Shown: positions 24,046-33,841, counted from the first letter of the stretch. The stretch: 64,000 nt of DNA from Flavobacterium sp. (GCF_027484205.1 NZ_JAIXUB010000026.1:124001-188000), one strand, 5' to 3'. The notes: generated from the sequence alone by a model not told the origin. Made by a program: numbers and translations.

Positions 24046-25260
24046 ATGAGATTACATAGAAACTTAGTTTACACAACAATTGACGCATTGAATGCTATTT
24101 TCAATGAAGGAGAATATGCTGATAAAGTTGTCGCTCGCTCTTTAAAAAAAGACAAACGTTGGGGAAGTTCCGACAGAAAGTTTGTTGCTGAAACCATATA
24201 CGAAGTTGTTCGTTGGAAAAGATTATATTCTGAAATTGCTGACGTTAAAGAACCATACAATCGTGATGATTTATGGAGAATGTTTGCCGTTTGGGCCGTT
24301 TTAAGAGGTTACCCAATTCCAGATTGGAGACAATTAGAAGGAACTCCGGAAAGAAAAATAAAAGGGAAATTTGACGAATTATCAAAAATCCGAAAAATGA
24401 GAGAATCCATTCCAGATTGGATGGATGAACTTGGCGTTAAAGAACTTGGTGAAGAACTTTGGACTAAAGAAATCGCAGCGCAAAATCAACAAGCAAAAGT
24501 TATACTAAGAGTAAATACACTTAAAACTACTAAAGAAAAACTTCGTGCTATTTTAATGGATTTGAATATCGAAACCGAATTCTTAAAAGAACAACCTGAT
24601 GCTTTAGTTTTAACAGAAAGAGCTAATGTATTTCTTACTGACGCTTTTAAAGAAGGAATGTTTGAAGTTCAAGACGCCTCATCACAACTTGTAGCCCATT
24701 TTCTAGATGTAAAACCAGGAATGAGAGTTGTAGATACTTGTGCTGGCGCAGGTGGAAAAACACTTCACATGGCATCTTTGATGGAAAATAAAGGTCAATT
24801 AATTGCAATGGATTTGTATGAAAGTAAACTAAAGCAATTAAAATTGAGAGCTAAAAGAAACGGAGCTTTCAATATAGAATACAGAATAATTGACACTACT
24901 AAAGTGATTAAAAAACTTCACGAAAAAGCCGATAGAGTTCTAATTGATGCACCTTGTAGTGGATTGGGTGTATTAAAAAGAAACCCAGATGCAAAGTGGA
25001 AATTACAACCAGAGTTCATCGATAATATTAGAAAAGTACAATCTGAGGTTTTAGAAAATTACTCTAAAATTGTAAAACCTGGCGGAAAATTAGTTTATGC
25101 AACTTGCTCAGTTTTGCCTTCTGAAAATCAGGATCAAATTAAGCGTTTCTTAACTACAGATATTGGTAAAAGTTTTACCTTTGTAAAAGATTCTAAAATA
25201 CTTGCCTCACAATCAGGTTTTGACGGATTCTATATGGCGCTTTTAGAACGAAAACAATAA
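24046..25260 (+). CDS. RsmB/NOP-family RNA (cytosine-5) methyltransferase
   Basis: 404 residues. The N-terminal RNA-binding (NusB-like/RsmB-type) part is followed by the class I SAM domain: VVDTCAGAGGKTLHMASLM (motif I), then DRVLIDAPCSGLGVLKRNPDAKW (motif IV with PC) and LVYATCSVLPSENQDQI (motif VI with TCS). Both catalytic cysteines are present. The family methylates C5 of cytosine in 16S rRNA. Which position is targeted cannot be told from sequence. The endonuclease I gene follows after 4 bp. Confidence 0.87.
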   Translation: MRLHRNLVYTTIDALNAIFNEGEYADKVVARSLKKDKRWGSSDRKFVAETIYEVVRWKRLYSEIADVKEPYNRDDLWRMFAVWAVLRGYPIPDWRQLEGTPERKIKGKFDELSKIRKMRESIPDWMDELGVKELGEELWTKEIAAQNQQAKVILRVNTLKTTKEKLRAILMDLNIETEFLKEQPDALVLTERANVFLTDAFKEGMFEVQDASSQLVAHFLDVKPGMRVVDTCAGAGGKTLHMASLMENKGQLIAMDLYESKLKQLKLRAKRNGAFNIEYRIIDTTKVIKKLHEKADRVLIDAPCSGLGVLKRNPDAKWKLQPEFIDNIRKVQSEVLENYSKIVKPGGKLVYATCSVLPSENQDQIKRFLTTDIGKSFTFVKDSKILASQSGFDGFYMALLERKQ

Positions 25261-25264
25261 ATTT

Positions 25265-26347
25265 ATGAAAAAATATATTCAAATAATATCGCTTTTAATT
25301 GTAACCATTTCCTTTGGACAAATTCCTGCTGGATATTACAATACTGCAACAGGAACAGGTTACACATTAAAAACACAATTATATAACATTATAAATGGTC
25401 ATACAGATCAAGGTTATGGTGGTTTATATACAACATATCAAACTTCTGACAAAGATTTTTTCTATGAAAACAATGGATCGTTGTTAGATATGTATACCGA
25501 AAATCCTACAGGTTCAGAATGTGAATTCACCTATGGTGTAAACCAAGATGATGGAACTCTTGGTACTGCTGAATGTCAACGATATAACAGAGAGCATCTT
25601 GTACCACAATCTGTTTTTGGTTCAGCAACTCCAATGTATTCTGATGCACATTTTGTTGTTCCTTCAGATAAATATGTAAACGCTCAACGTGGCGATTTTC
25701 CTTTTGGAAGAGTTAATGTTGCCAATAACACTTATACAAACGGATCTAAAAGAGGTTCAAACTTAAATTCAGGTTATTCAGCTGGATATTCAGGAACTGT
25801 TTTTGAACCAATCGACGAATTTAAAGGTGACATTGCAAGAATGTTATTATATTTTGCTGTTCGTTATGAAAATCAAGTAGCGTCATGGTCATATCCAATG
25901 TTTAATGGAACTTCAAATCAAGTTTTTACCTCAAACGCAATTAATGTGTTGTTAACATGGCACAATAATGATCCTGTGAGTGTTAGAGAAGTATCTAGAA
26001 ACAATGCTATTTACAACAGACAAAATAATAGAAATCCATTTATTGACCATCCTGAATATGCCATGTCAATATGGGGAAGTTTATTGCAAAATGACACTTT
26101 TGAAAGTATTGATAATGCTATCACAATTTATCCAAATCCTTCAAATGATAACAAAGTAACTATTGAAAGTACTATTGAAATAAATGACATTCAGTTATTC
26201 TCTATCAATGGGCAATTGATTATGGAAATGAATAAACCTACAATTAACAATAATTCTTACACCTTAGATAACTTACCTAAAGGATTTTATTTCATGAAAT
26301 TATCTTCTGAAAATCAGTCAACTATTAAAAAAATTATAGTTAACTAA
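25265..26347 (+). CDS. Secreted endonuclease I with type IX sorting domain
   Basis: 360 residues. A signal peptide (YIQIISLLIVTISFG) is followed by the endonuclease I (EndA/NucM, His-Me finger) domain with the active-site block RYNREHLVPQSVFG, then SDAHFVVPSDKYVNAQRGDFPFG and a DEFKGDIARMLLYFAVRYE helix. The C-terminal 75 residues form a Por secretion tail (ITIYPNPSNDNKVTIES, ending KGFYFMKLSSENQSTIKKIIVN). So the enzyme is predicted to pass the outer membrane by T9SS and to degrade extracellular DNA, for nutrition or biofilm turnover. Confidence 0.9.
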   Translation: MKKYIQIISLLIVTISFGQIPAGYYNTATGTGYTLKTQLYNIINGHTDQGYGGLYTTYQTSDKDFFYENNGSLLDMYTENPTGSECEFTYGVNQDDGTLGTAECQRYNREHLVPQSVFGSATPMYSDAHFVVPSDKYVNAQRGDFPFGRVNVANNTYTNGSKRGSNLNSGYSAGYSGTVFEPIDEFKGDIARMLLYFAVRYENQVASWSYPMFNGTSNQVFTSNAINVLLTWHNNDPVSVREVSRNNAIYNRQNNRNPFIDHPEYAMSIWGSLLQNDTFESIDNAITIYPNPSNDNKVTIESTIEINDIQLFSINGQLIMEMNKPTINNNSYTLDNLPKGFYFMKLSSENQSTIKKIIVN

Positions 26348-26367
26348 AATATTACAATTTAAAAAAC

Positions 26368-26394
26368 AAAAAGCTTCTCAATGAGAAGCTTTTT
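26368..26394. terminator. Bidirectional terminator hairpin
   Basis: 12-bp perfect stem AAAAAGCTTCTC / GAGAAGCTTTTT with a 3-base loop, between the convergent endonuclease and birA genes. Confidence 0.9.
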
Positions 26395-26396
26395 GT

Positions 26397-27128
26397 TTAA
26401 TATAACATTTGTATTTGTTTTAACTCATAAAACTTAAAACTATCGTCTTCAAGAAGAAGCTTTAGTTTTCCATCGACAGATACTTCTTGAATAATTCCCA
26501 TAAATTGATTTTTATTCACATCTTCAAATGCCATTGGCAAACCTTTTTTAAACAAATTATCATGATAATTTTTCCATAAATGAGCATTTTGATTTGAAGA
26601 AATTAAAGCGCAATTTCTTTTAATTTGAAATAGAATCTTATCTAAAATAATGTCTAAATCGAATTCAGAATCGGTAATAACCGAAAGTGAAGAAGCCTTA
26701 GGTAAACTTGAAAACTCTTTTTGATTTACATTTAATCCAATTCCAACAATAGAATCAATAGTGTTGTCAGATTTAAAGCTGTTTTCAATTAAAATTCCTG
26801 CAATTTTTTTATTGTCTGACATTATGTCGTTAGGCCATTTTATACTAACTTTAGGTATTTTCAACTCCTCTAAAACCTGAATAACAGCTAAAGAAACGGC
26901 TATATTCAAATGGAAAATTTTATCTATCTCATTTAATATTTCTTTAACTAAAATACTCATTATTAAATTCTTACCAATCTCTGAATTCCAAGTTGAACCC
27001 ATTTGCCCTTTACCTTTTGTTTGATTTTGAGTAACAACAACTGTAAAATTTTCTACAACTTCATTTCTCGTCATATTCTTTAAAAAATCATTAGTAGAAT
27101 CTATGGCATTGAGTTTGATTATCTTCAT
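26397..27128 (-). CDS. birA: Biotin--[acetyl-CoA-carboxylase] ligase
   Basis: 243 residues from the ATG at 27128 (MKIIKLNAIDSTNDFLKN). A longer in-frame reading to 27263 would cross the rsfS promoter and start and is rejected. BPL domain motifs are DSTNDFLK, TKGKGQMGSTWNSE (the GRGR-like biotinyl-AMP loop, here with Lys and Met substitutions), VSIKWPNDIM, KKIAGILIE and GIGLNVN. There is no N-terminal HTH, so it is a ligase only and not a BirA repressor. It is divergent from rsfS. Confidence 0.9.
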   Translation of the reverse strand: MKIIKLNAIDSTNDFLKNMTRNEVVENFTVVVTQNQTKGKGQMGSTWNSEIGKNLIMSILVKEILNEIDKIFHLNIAVSLAVIQVLEELKIPKVSIKWPNDIMSDNKKIAGILIENSFKSDNTIDSIVGIGLNVNQKEFSSLPKASSLSVITDSEFDLDIILDKILFQIKRNCALISSNQNAHLWKNYHDNLFKKGLPMAFEDVNKNQFMGIIQEVSVDGKLKLLLEDDSFKFYELKQIQMLY

Positions 27129-27195
27129 TGAATTTATTTTTGATAAAACATAATTTAAACTTATGTTAAGCATCAAAAATAATGACAAATTTTGA

Positions 27196-27203
27196 TACCT
27201 TTG
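27196..27203 (+). promoter_or_regulatory. -7 promoter element for the rsfS-ftsH operon
   Basis: TACCTTTG fits TAnnTTTG, 20 bp upstream of rsfS, within the divergent birA/rsfS gap. Confidence 0.55.
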
Positions 27204-27223
27204 CAAATTATATAAAAAATTAA

Positions 27224-27595
27224 ATGGCAAAAAATACCGTAAGTACAGATGTTTTATTGACAAACATCATTAAAGGAATAGAAGAAGTAAAAGGAAATGA
27301 TATTGATATCTTGGATTTAAGAGCAATTGACACAGCTGTTTGTGATTATTTTGTAATTTGTAATGGATCATCAAATACACAAGTTAACGCAATTGTAAAC
27401 TCTGTTCAAAAAATAGTTTCAAAAGAGTTAAAAGATAAACCATGGCATGTTGAAGGAACTGACAATGCAGAATGGGTTTTAATGGATTATGTGAGTATTG
27501 TTGTTCATGTATTTCAAAAAGAAATCCGTGATTACTATAACATCGAAGGACTTTGGGGTGATGCAAAAATTACCTCATTAGAAAATAAAAACTAA
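27224..27595 (+). CDS. rsfS: Ribosomal silencing factor RsfS
   Basis: 123 residues, RsfS/Iojap family. It binds ribosomal protein uL14 and blocks subunit joining when nutrients are scarce. Signature segments are DILDLRAIDTAVCDYFVICNG, KPWHVEGTDNAEWVLMDYVSIVVHVF and YNIEGLWGDAKI. It is first gene of an operon in which ftsH follows after 15 bp, an arrangement seen repeatedly in Bacteroidota. Confidence 0.93.
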   Translation: MAKNTVSTDVLLTNIIKGIEEVKGNDIDILDLRAIDTAVCDYFVICNGSSNTQVNAIVNSVQKIVSKELKDKPWHVEGTDNAEWVLMDYVSIVVHVFQKEIRDYYNIEGLWGDAKITSLENKN

Positions 27596-27610
27596 AAGCA
27601 CTAAAAAATA

Positions 27611-29536
27611 ATGTCAGAAAACAAAAAACCAAGCGGATTAAAATTTAGTCCATGGTGGATTACAGGAGGAATTATTCTAATGTTTATCGTTTTAAACATG
27701 TTTAATAATTCTAGTATTGAAAATCCAACTAAAATAACTTCTTCAAAATTTGATGAATTAATTAACAGTGGAAAAATTGAAAAAGTAATTGTTTACAACA
27801 AACAAACTGTTGAAGCATACTTAACAGAAGCCGCATTAAAAGAAAAAGAAAATAAAAAAATAGCAAAAGACGTTTTTGGAAATCCAAATAAAGGTCCACA
27901 TTTTGTTTTTGATTTATTAGATGCACAAAATTTTGAAAAAAGTGTAGTACAATACAAAAAACAAGGGAAATTAAAAAGCTACGATTTTAAAATAGAAGGA
28001 GAATGGACTAGTATTTTAATGAACTTCCTTCCTTTTATATTAATCATAGGTGTTTGGATTTTCATTATGAGAAGAATGTCTGGTGGTTCTGGTGGCGGAG
28101 CTGGAGGACAAATATTCAATATTGGAAAATCAAGAGCTAAACTTTTTGACGAAAATTCTCAAGTAAAAACAACTTTTAAAGATGTCGCTGGTTTAGAAGG
28201 CGCAAAAGAAGAAGTACAAGAAATTGTAGAATTCTTGAAAAACCCAGAAAAATATACCGTTCTTGGAGGAAAAATTCCAAAAGGAGCATTATTAGTTGGT
28301 CCTCCAGGAACAGGAAAAACTTTATTAGCAAAAGCCGTTGCTGGTGAAGCTAAAGTTCCTTTCTTTTCTCTTTCTGGTTCAGATTTTGTTGAAATGTTTG
28401 TTGGTGTTGGAGCTTCTAGAGTTAGAGATTTATTCAAGCAAGCTAAAGAAAAATCACCTGCTATTATTTTTATCGATGAAATTGATGCCGTTGGTAGAGC
28501 ACGTGGAAAAAATAATATGTCAGGCGGAAATGATGAAAGAGAAAACACATTAAATCAGTTACTTACTGAGATGGATGGTTTTGGAACAAATACGCACGTA
28601 ATTGTTCTTGCTGCAACAAATAGAGCTGATGTTTTAGATAAAGCCTTAATGCGTGCAGGACGTTTTGATAGACAAATTTATGTTGATTTACCAGACATTC
28701 GTGAGAGAAAAGAAATTTTTGAAGTACACTTAGCTCCACTTAAAAAAGTAGAAGGTTTAGATACTGATTTTCTTGCAAAACAAACTCCAGGATTTTCAGG
28801 TGCTGATATTGCTAATGTTTGTAATGAAGCCGCTTTAATTGCAGCTCGTAATAATAAATCTGCCGTTGACAAACAAGATTTCCTTGATGCAGTTGATAGA
28901 ATTGTTGGAGGTTTAGAAAAGAAAAATAAAATTGTTACTCCTGCAGAAAAAAGAGCAATTGCAGTTCACGAAGCAGGACACGCAACAGTAAGTTGGATGT
29001 TAGAACATGCTGCTCCACTAATAAAAGTAACCATTGTTCCTAGAGGTCAAAGTCTTGGTGCGGCTTGGTATTTACCCGAAGAAAGACTTATAGTTCGTCC
29101 AGACCAAATGCTAGACGAAATGTGTGCTACAATGGGTGGACGTGCTGCCGAGAAAGTAGTTTTTGATACTATATCAACAGGTGCTTTATCAGATTTAGAA
29201 AAAGTTACAAAACAAGCTCGTGCCATGGTTACAATCTATGGTTTAAACGAAAAACTTGGAAATATAACCTACTATGATTCATCAGGTCAAAGTGAATACA
29301 ATTTTAGTAAACCTTATTCTGAAGATACAGCTATTACAATTGATAAAGAAATTTCAATATTAATAGAAGGTCAATATCAAAGGGCTATTCAGATTTTAAA
29401 GGATAATCAAGACAAATTGATGCAACTTGCAGATATTTTAATTGAAAAAGAGGTAATATTCAAAGATGACCTAGAAACAATTTTTGGAAAAAGACCTTTT
29501 GGAGAAACCATAGAAGAACAAAAAGAAATCTTGTAA
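27611..29536 (+). CDS. ftsH: ATP-dependent zinc metalloprotease FtsH
   Basis: 641 residues, a membrane-anchored AAA+ protease for quality control of membrane and short-lived proteins. Two membrane helices flank a periplasmic domain (residues 17-35 and about 135-155), followed by a Gly-rich linker. The AAA domain has Walker A GPPGTGKT, Walker [12 protein letters not shown], the [13 protein letters not shown] pore loop region and the SRH ([21 protein letters not shown]). The zinc site HEAGH lies in [12 protein letters not shown], with the third ligand Asp near LSDLEKVT. All parts are intact. Confidence 0.96.
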   Translation: MSENKKPSGLKFSPWWITGGIILMFIVLNMFNNSSIENPTKITSSKFDELINSGKIEKVIVYNKQTVEAYLTEAALKEKENKKIAKDVFGNPNKGPHFVFDLLDAQNFEKSVVQYKKQGKLKSYDFKIEGEWTSILMNFLPFILIIGVWIFIMRRMSGGSGGGAGGQIFNIGKSRAKLFDENSQVKTTFKDVAGLEGAKEEVQEIVEFLKNPEKYTVLGGKIPKGALLVGPPGTGKTLLAKAVAGEAKVPFFSLSGSDFVEMFVGVGASRVRDLFKQAKEKSPAIIFIDEIDAVGRARGKNNMSGGNDERENTLNQLLTEMDGFGTNTHVIVLAATNRADVLDKALMRAGRFDRQIYVDLPDIRERKEIFEVHLAPLKKVEGLDTDFLAKQTPGFSGADIANVCNEAALIAARNNKSAVDKQDFLDAVDRIVGGLEKKNKIVTPAEKRAIAVHEAGHATVSWMLEHAAPLIKVTIVPRGQSLGAAWYLPEERLIVRPDQMLDEMCATMGGRAAEKVVFDTISTGALSDLEKVTKQARAMVTIYGLNEKLGNITYYDSSGQSEYNFSKPYSEDTAITIDKEISILIEGQYQRAIQILKDNQDKLMQLADILIEKEVIFKDDLETIFGKRPFGETIEEQKEIL

Positions 29537-29562
29537 AAAAGAATCCTTTTTTTAAAAAAAAT

Positions 29563-29604
29563 AAAAATCTTAATTCAAAAAATGCTTTTGAATTAAGATT
29601 TTTT
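29563..29604 (+). terminator. Strong hairpin between ftsH and LUD gene
   Basis: 18-bp perfect stem (29563-29580 with 29586-29603) and 5-base loop AATGC, ending in a T run. Its T run overlaps the next promoter's -7 box at 29605. Confidence 0.85.
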
Positions 29605-29612
29605 TATCTTTG
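29605..29612 (+). promoter_or_regulatory. -7 promoter element
   Basis: TATCTTTG, 40 bp before the LUD gene start, immediately after the ftsH terminator. Confidence 0.5.
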
Positions 29613-29651
29613 AGGGTTTTCAAGATAATAATTAAGAATTCTATTATATAT

Positions 29652-30251
29652 ATGAGTCTTTTTAGAAAAATATTTGGTTCAAGTAATGACGCTTCTGACG
29701 AAGAAAAACAAAGCGAATATTACACTCCAAAAACTACACAACTTCCTGTTGATGAATTATTTATGTCCAATTTTAAAAAAAATGGAGGTAAATTTATTTA
29801 TTGCGAAAATCTCAATGAGGTAAGAGAGCAATTTGAGAATATTTTAGAAGAAAACGATTGGTTTGAAAATGATGTTTTATGCTATGACGAAAAACTTTTC
29901 AGTTTACTTGATGAAAATAAGTTAAATTATACTAATCCATCTGAACCTAAATTCTTTCTTGCAAGTTGTGAAAATCTTATCGCTGATGAAGGTTCAATTT
30001 TATTTTCATCCAATCAAATTAAACAAAAAAAACCTAACGAACTTCCAGATAATATTGTACTTCTTGCAACAACAAGTCAAATTTTAGAAAATAAAAGTGA
30101 CGGATTGAGAGTTATTAAGAAAAAATACGATAGAGATTATCCTACAAATATTACAACTATAAAATATTTTGAAAAAGTTCAAGAAGAAGATTTCTTAACT
30201 TATGGAAGTTGTGCAAAAAATCTTTACCTACTTCTTTTAGAAGATTTATAA
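29652..30251 (+). CDS. LUD-domain (LutC-like) protein
   Basis: 199 residues from the ATG at 29652 (MSLFRKIFGSSN); an earlier in-frame ATG at 29610 sits in the promoter. It has a divergent LUD/LutC-type domain: an N-terminal region with VDELFMSNFKKNGGKFIYCENLNEVREQF, then CENLIADEGSILFSSNQIK and LPDNIVLLATTSQI. LutC proteins act in lactate oxidation, but no lutA or lutB is nearby. This flavobacterial version always seems to travel with ftsH and cdsA, so its role may be different. It is followed by cdsA after one base. Confidence 0.7.
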   Translation: MSLFRKIFGSSNDASDEEKQSEYYTPKTTQLPVDELFMSNFKKNGGKFIYCENLNEVREQFENILEENDWFENDVLCYDEKLFSLLDENKLNYTNPSEPKFFLASCENLIADEGSILFSSNQIKQKKPNELPDNIVLLATTSQILENKSDGLRVIKKKYDRDYPTNITTIKYFEKVQEEDFLTYGSCAKNLYLLLLEDL

Positions 30252-30252
30252 A

Positions 30253-31059
30253 ATGAATGAAACACTCACGAGATTAATCTCAGGTGTAGTCTATGTAACT
30301 TTGTTAATTGTAGCTACATCCTACTCTACTAATAGTTTTTTTCTACTATTTGGAGTTTTCTTGTTGATTGCAATTTATGAATTTTGTGAATTGGTTCAAT
30401 TGCAAAAAATCCTTCCAATACTTCTTGGCGGAACTGCTTTCTATCTCGGTACACAATTCAAAACCAATAAAACTAATGATATTTTAGTTTTGATTGCTTC
30501 GCTTTTTGTTAGTATTAAAGCACTTTTATTACTTTTTAATACTAAGAAGGAAAAAGTAGATGTTTTATCAAAATACATTTATCTAGTTGGTTACATTATC
30601 ATTCCTTTTATTTTGATTACAAAAATTCCTTTTGGAATCAGAGGATTCAATCCTAAAATCATTATTAGTATTTTTATTCTAATTTGGACCAATGATACGT
30701 TTGCCTATATTGTTGGAAAATCAATTGGAAAACACAAACTTTTAGAAAAAATATCTCCTAAAAAAACCATTGAAGGCTTTATTGGTGGTTTAGTGTTTTG
30801 TGTTATTGCAAGTGTTTTAATTTCAAAATATTACATTGGAGCTTCAGCAACATTTATTTGGATAATAATTGCACTTATTGTCAGTATCTTTGGCACTTTA
30901 GGTGATTTAATAGAATCTAAATTTAAAAGAATGGCTGGCGTAAAAGACAGTGGAAAAATAATGCCTGGTCATGGTGGTATTTTAGATCGATTAGATAGTG
31001 TTATATTTGTAGCACCTTTTGTATTTTTGTTTTATCAAATTTTATATTATGTTTCATAA
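30253..31059 (+). CDS. cdsA: Phosphatidate cytidylyltransferase
   Basis: 268-residue integral membrane enzyme that makes CDP-diacylglycerol from phosphatidate and CTP. Around eight hydrophobic segments are seen. The CDS signature near the C-terminus is complete: KRMAGVKDSGKIMPGHGGILDRLDS. The preceding TNDTFAYIVGKSIGKHKLLEKISPKKTIEGFIGG is also typical. It overlaps psd by 11 bp, so synthesis of CDP-DAG and the later decarboxylation of phosphatidylserine are coupled in one operon. Confidence 0.93.
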   Translation: MNETLTRLISGVVYVTLLIVATSYSTNSFFLLFGVFLLIAIYEFCELVQLQKILPILLGGTAFYLGTQFKTNKTNDILVLIASLFVSIKALLLLFNTKKEKVDVLSKYIYLVGYIIIPFILITKIPFGIRGFNPKIIISIFILIWTNDTFAYIVGKSIGKHKLLEKISPKKTIEGFIGGLVFCVIASVLISKYYIGASATFIWIIIALIVSIFGTLGDLIESKFKRMAGVKDSGKIMPGHGGILDRLDSVIFVAPFVFLFYQILYYVS

Positions 31060-31699
31060 AGAAGGCGGAAAAATTATCTTAATTTCAACTACATTATTTG
31101 TTGCTTTGTTATTGCTGAGCTCAACATTAATTTCAAATTTTTGGGTTTTAAAAACAGTTCAAATAATTTTATTATTACTTTTAATTACTGTTTTACAATT
31201 TTTTAGAAATCCAGACAGACGTTTAGAAGTTAATGATTACAATATTGTTGCACCAGTTGATGGTAAAGTTGTTGTAATTGAAGAAGTTTTTGAACCTGAA
31301 TATTTCAAAGATAAAAGATTACAGGTTTCTATTTTTATGTCGCCAATAAACGTACACGTTACACGATATGCTTGTAGCGGACGAATTAAATATAGTAAAT
31401 ATCATCCTGGAAAATACTTAGTTGCTTGGCATCCAAAAGCAAGTACAGAAAACGAAAGAACTACTGTCGTTATTGACAATAGAATTTATGGTGAAATTCT
31501 TTACAGACAAATTGCTGGAGCATTAGCAAAAAGAATTGTAAATTATGCCGAAGAAGGAATGCAAGTTCGTCAAGGAGATGATGCAGGTTTTATAAAATTT
31601 GGTTCAAGAGTTGATATTTATTTTCCTTTAGGAACAAATATTAATGTTAAATTGAACGAAAAAGCTGTTGGAAATCGTACCATTATTGCAACAAAATAA
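31049..31699 (+). CDS. psd: Phosphatidylserine decarboxylase, short type
   Basis: 216 residues. Pyruvoyl-dependent enzyme of phosphatidylethanolamine synthesis, of the short archaeal-like subfamily. An N-terminal membrane segment (IILISTTLFVALLLLSS) is followed by APVDGKVVVIEEV, MSPINVHVTRYACSG and KFGSRVDIYFP. In the last, the Gly-Ser bond is the expected self-cleavage site generating the pyruvoyl group. The start at 31049 lies inside the end of cdsA. The stop is immediately followed by the acyl-CoA-binding protein start. Confidence 0.9.
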   Translation: MFHKEGGKIILISTTLFVALLLLSSTLISNFWVLKTVQIILLLLLITVLQFFRNPDRRLEVNDYNIVAPVDGKVVVIEEVFEPEYFKDKRLQVSIFMSPINVHVTRYACSGRIKYSKYHPGKYLVAWHPKASTENERTTVVIDNRIYGEILYRQIAGALAKRIVNYAEEGMQVRQGDDAGFIKFGSRVDIYFPLGTNINVKLNEKAVGNRTIIATK

Positions 31700-31972
31700 A
31701 TGTCAGAAAAAGATTTAGATACACGTTTTGAAGAAGCTGTTGAACTAGCTAACACAATGACTCAAGCCTCATTGCCACAAGATGTTCAATTGCGTCTTTA
31801 TGCTTTGTATAAACAATCTACAATGGGAACTATTGACGTTAGAGTTTCTCCGGTTTATGATTTGAGAAATGCATTTAAAATGAATGCTTGGTTACAAATC
31901 AGTCACTTATCTGTTGAAGAAGCTAAAGAAGAATATATTTTAAACATCAACGCATTAATAAATAAGAAGTAG
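31700..31972 (+). CDS. Acyl-CoA-binding protein
   Basis: 90 residues, the full size of an ACBP four-helix domain. Conserved points are LDTRFEEAVELANTM, LRLYALYKQSTMG (the YxxYKQ acyl-CoA contact segment) and KMNAWLQIS (the K-x-x-AW motif). It binds long-chain acyl-CoA in the cytosol. It is zero-spaced after psd, consistent with a phospholipid operon. ACBP is largely eukaryotic but is also present in flavobacteria. Confidence 0.9.
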   Translation: MSEKDLDTRFEEAVELANTMTQASLPQDVQLRLYALYKQSTMGTIDVRVSPVYDLRNAFKMNAWLQISHLSVEEAKEEYILNINALINKK

Positions 31973-32000
31973 TTTTTCATTTTATAAAAATTTTACAATC

Positions 32001-32783
32001 ATGACAATTTCAGTGAAAAAAGCTTTTTTAGTACTACTTAGTATTTCTTTTGCAATTACTACAACATCTTGTAAAAAAAAGAAACTAACAGAAGTTGTTG
32101 AAGTGCCACTTCCTACAAAAGAGGAAAAAATGACTTTAGGCTCACCCGAAGATGTAATTGCAAATGAAGGTGCATTTTCATTAGTTAAAATTCCTTATAA
32201 ATATGATGCTTTAAGTCCTAATATTGATGCAATGACAATGCAAGTACATTATTCAAGACATTATCTTACCTACACCAACAATTTGAATAAAGCTCTAGCA
32301 GGAACAGATTTAGAAAGCTTACCAATAGAAGAATTACATAAAAAATTAGACATGAGTAATGCCGACTTAAGAAACAATCTTGGTGGTTATTACAATCATT
32401 CCTTATATTTTGAAATTATTACTCCAAAAGGTCAAGGCAAACCAAAAGACAGTTTAGCAAGCGCAATTGACAGAGACTTTGGTTCGTTTGAAAATTTTAA
32501 AACGCAATTTTCAGATGCTGCTAACAAACAATTTGGTTCAGGTTGGGCTTGGTTAGTTGTGGACAAAACAGGAAAATTACAAGTAACAAGTACGCCAAAC
32601 CAAGACAACCCATTGATGCCAAAACAAGTAATTTCTGGAACTCCAATTTTAGCAATTGATGTTTGGGAACATGCCTATTACCTAAGTTATCAAAACAAAA
32701 GAAAAAATTACATCGATAACTTCTATAAAATTATTGATTGGAAAAAAGTAAGCGAAAAATTTGACGCAGCCATCAAAAAATAA
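32001..32783 (+). CDS. Lipoprotein superoxide dismutase, Fe/Mn family
   Basis: 260 residues, longer than cytosolic SODs (about 200) because of an N-terminal lipoprotein signal (VLLSISFAITTTSC, Cys 24) and a linker. Metal ligands are H83 in MQVHYSRHY, the His of YYNHSLYFE, and Asp and His in DVWEHAYYL. FGSGWAWLVVD is also conserved. It is predicted to be a membrane-anchored, extracytoplasmic enzyme that removes superoxide. It lies 28 bp behind the ACBP gene, at the end of the ftsH-cdsA-psd gene run. Metal choice (Fe or Mn) cannot be read. Confidence 0.9.
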   Translation: MTISVKKAFLVLLSISFAITTTSCKKKKLTEVVEVPLPTKEEKMTLGSPEDVIANEGAFSLVKIPYKYDALSPNIDAMTMQVHYSRHYLTYTNNLNKALAGTDLESLPIEELHKKLDMSNADLRNNLGGYYNHSLYFEIITPKGQGKPKDSLASAIDRDFGSFENFKTQFSDAANKQFGSGWAWLVVDKTGKLQVTSTPNQDNPLMPKQVISGTPILAIDVWEHAYYLSYQNKRKNYIDNFYKIIDWKKVSEKFDAAIKK

Positions 32784-32797
32784 TACTTTTCCGAATA

Positions 32798-33841
32798 CTA
32801 ATTTTCCTCTTCTTCCGAAGCTACATTTTTAGAATAATTTCTCCATTTTTCAATGACATCTTTCATGTCTTGAGGCAATTCAGTGTCAAATCGCATGAAT
32901 TCTTTAGTCGTTGGATGTGTAAATCCAAGTGTTTTTGCATGTAACGCTTGACGTGGTAATACTTTAAAACAATTATCTACAAACTGTTTGTACTTTGTAA
33001 ATGTTGTTCCTTTCAAAATTAAATTCCCACCATAACGTTCATCATTAAACAACGTATGACCAATATGTTTCATGTGAACACGAATTTGGTGTGTTCTGCC
33101 AGTTTCTAATTTACAAGAAATCAAAGTTACATAACCTAAGCGTTCTATAACCTTATAATGAGTTATGGCTGGTTTTCCAATTTCAGGATCGGCAAAAACA
33201 GCCATTTGCATTCTATCTTTTACGTGTCGGGCAATGTTTCCTTCAATCGTTCCTTCATCTTCTTTTACATTTCCCCAAACAAGCGCAATATATTCTCTTT
33301 CTGATGTTTTATCTTCAAATTGCTTTGCTAAATGCGTCATTGCCGCTTCTGTTTTTGCAATAACCAAAAGTCCAGAAGTATCTTTATCAATTCGGTGAAC
33401 CAATCCTGGACGTTCCGAACTATTCATGGGTAAATTTTGAAAATGAAACGCCAAAGCATTCACTAAAGTTCCGGTATAATTACCATGACCTGGATGAACA
33501 ACAAAATTTGGCGGTTTGTTAATCAATAACAAAGCATCATCTTCATAAACAATATCTAACGGAATATCTTCTGGATCAACTCGATTTTCAAACGGCGGAT
33601 GCGATAACATAATACGAATAACATCGCCAGGTTTTACTTTATAATTCGATTTAACTGTGACATCATTTACATAAATGTCACCATTAGAAGCTGCATTTTG
33701 AATTTTGTTTCTAGTCGCATTCGGAACCATCAACATCAAATACTTGTCTATTCTTAAAAGTGCTTGACCTTTTGGTACATCAAATCTGTAATGTTCAAAA
33801 AGTTCTTCTTCTGGCTCTTGAAAATCAATATTATTGCTCAT
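32798..33841 (-). CDS. RluD-type 23S rRNA pseudouridine synthase
   Basis: 347 residues. The N-terminal S4 domain (GQALLRIDKYLMLMVPNATRNKIQN) is followed by the RluA-family catalytic domain with RPGLVHRIDKDTSGLLVIAKT, whose Asp is the nucleophile, and LETGRTHQIRVHMKHIGHTLFNDERYGG. Length and S4 domain fit RluD rather than RluA or RluC short forms. It is preceded by a PASTA-protein gene with an 11-bp overlap, so the two are cotranscribed. Confidence 0.88.
   Translation of the reverse strand: MSNNIDFQEPEEELFEHYRFDVPKGQALLRIDKYLMLMVPNATRNKIQNAASNGDIYVNDVTVKSNYKVKPGDVIRIMLSHPPFENRVDPEDIPLDIVYEDDALLLINKPPNFVVHPGHGNYTGTLVNALAFHFQNLPMNSSERPGLVHRIDKDTSGLLVIAKTEAAMTHLAKQFEDKTSEREYIALVWGNVKEDEGTIEGNIARHVKDRMQMAVFADPEIGKPAITHYKVIERLGYVTLISCKLETGRTHQIRVHMKHIGHTLFNDERYGGNLILKGTTFTKYKQFVDNCFKVLPRQALHAKTLGFTHPTTKEFMRFDTELPQDMKDVIEKWRNYSKNVASEEEEN

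Noticed and set aside
27129-27263. 45-codon N-terminal extension of birA
   Set aside because: It would overlap the rsfS start and promoter, and the ligase domain begins normally at 27128.
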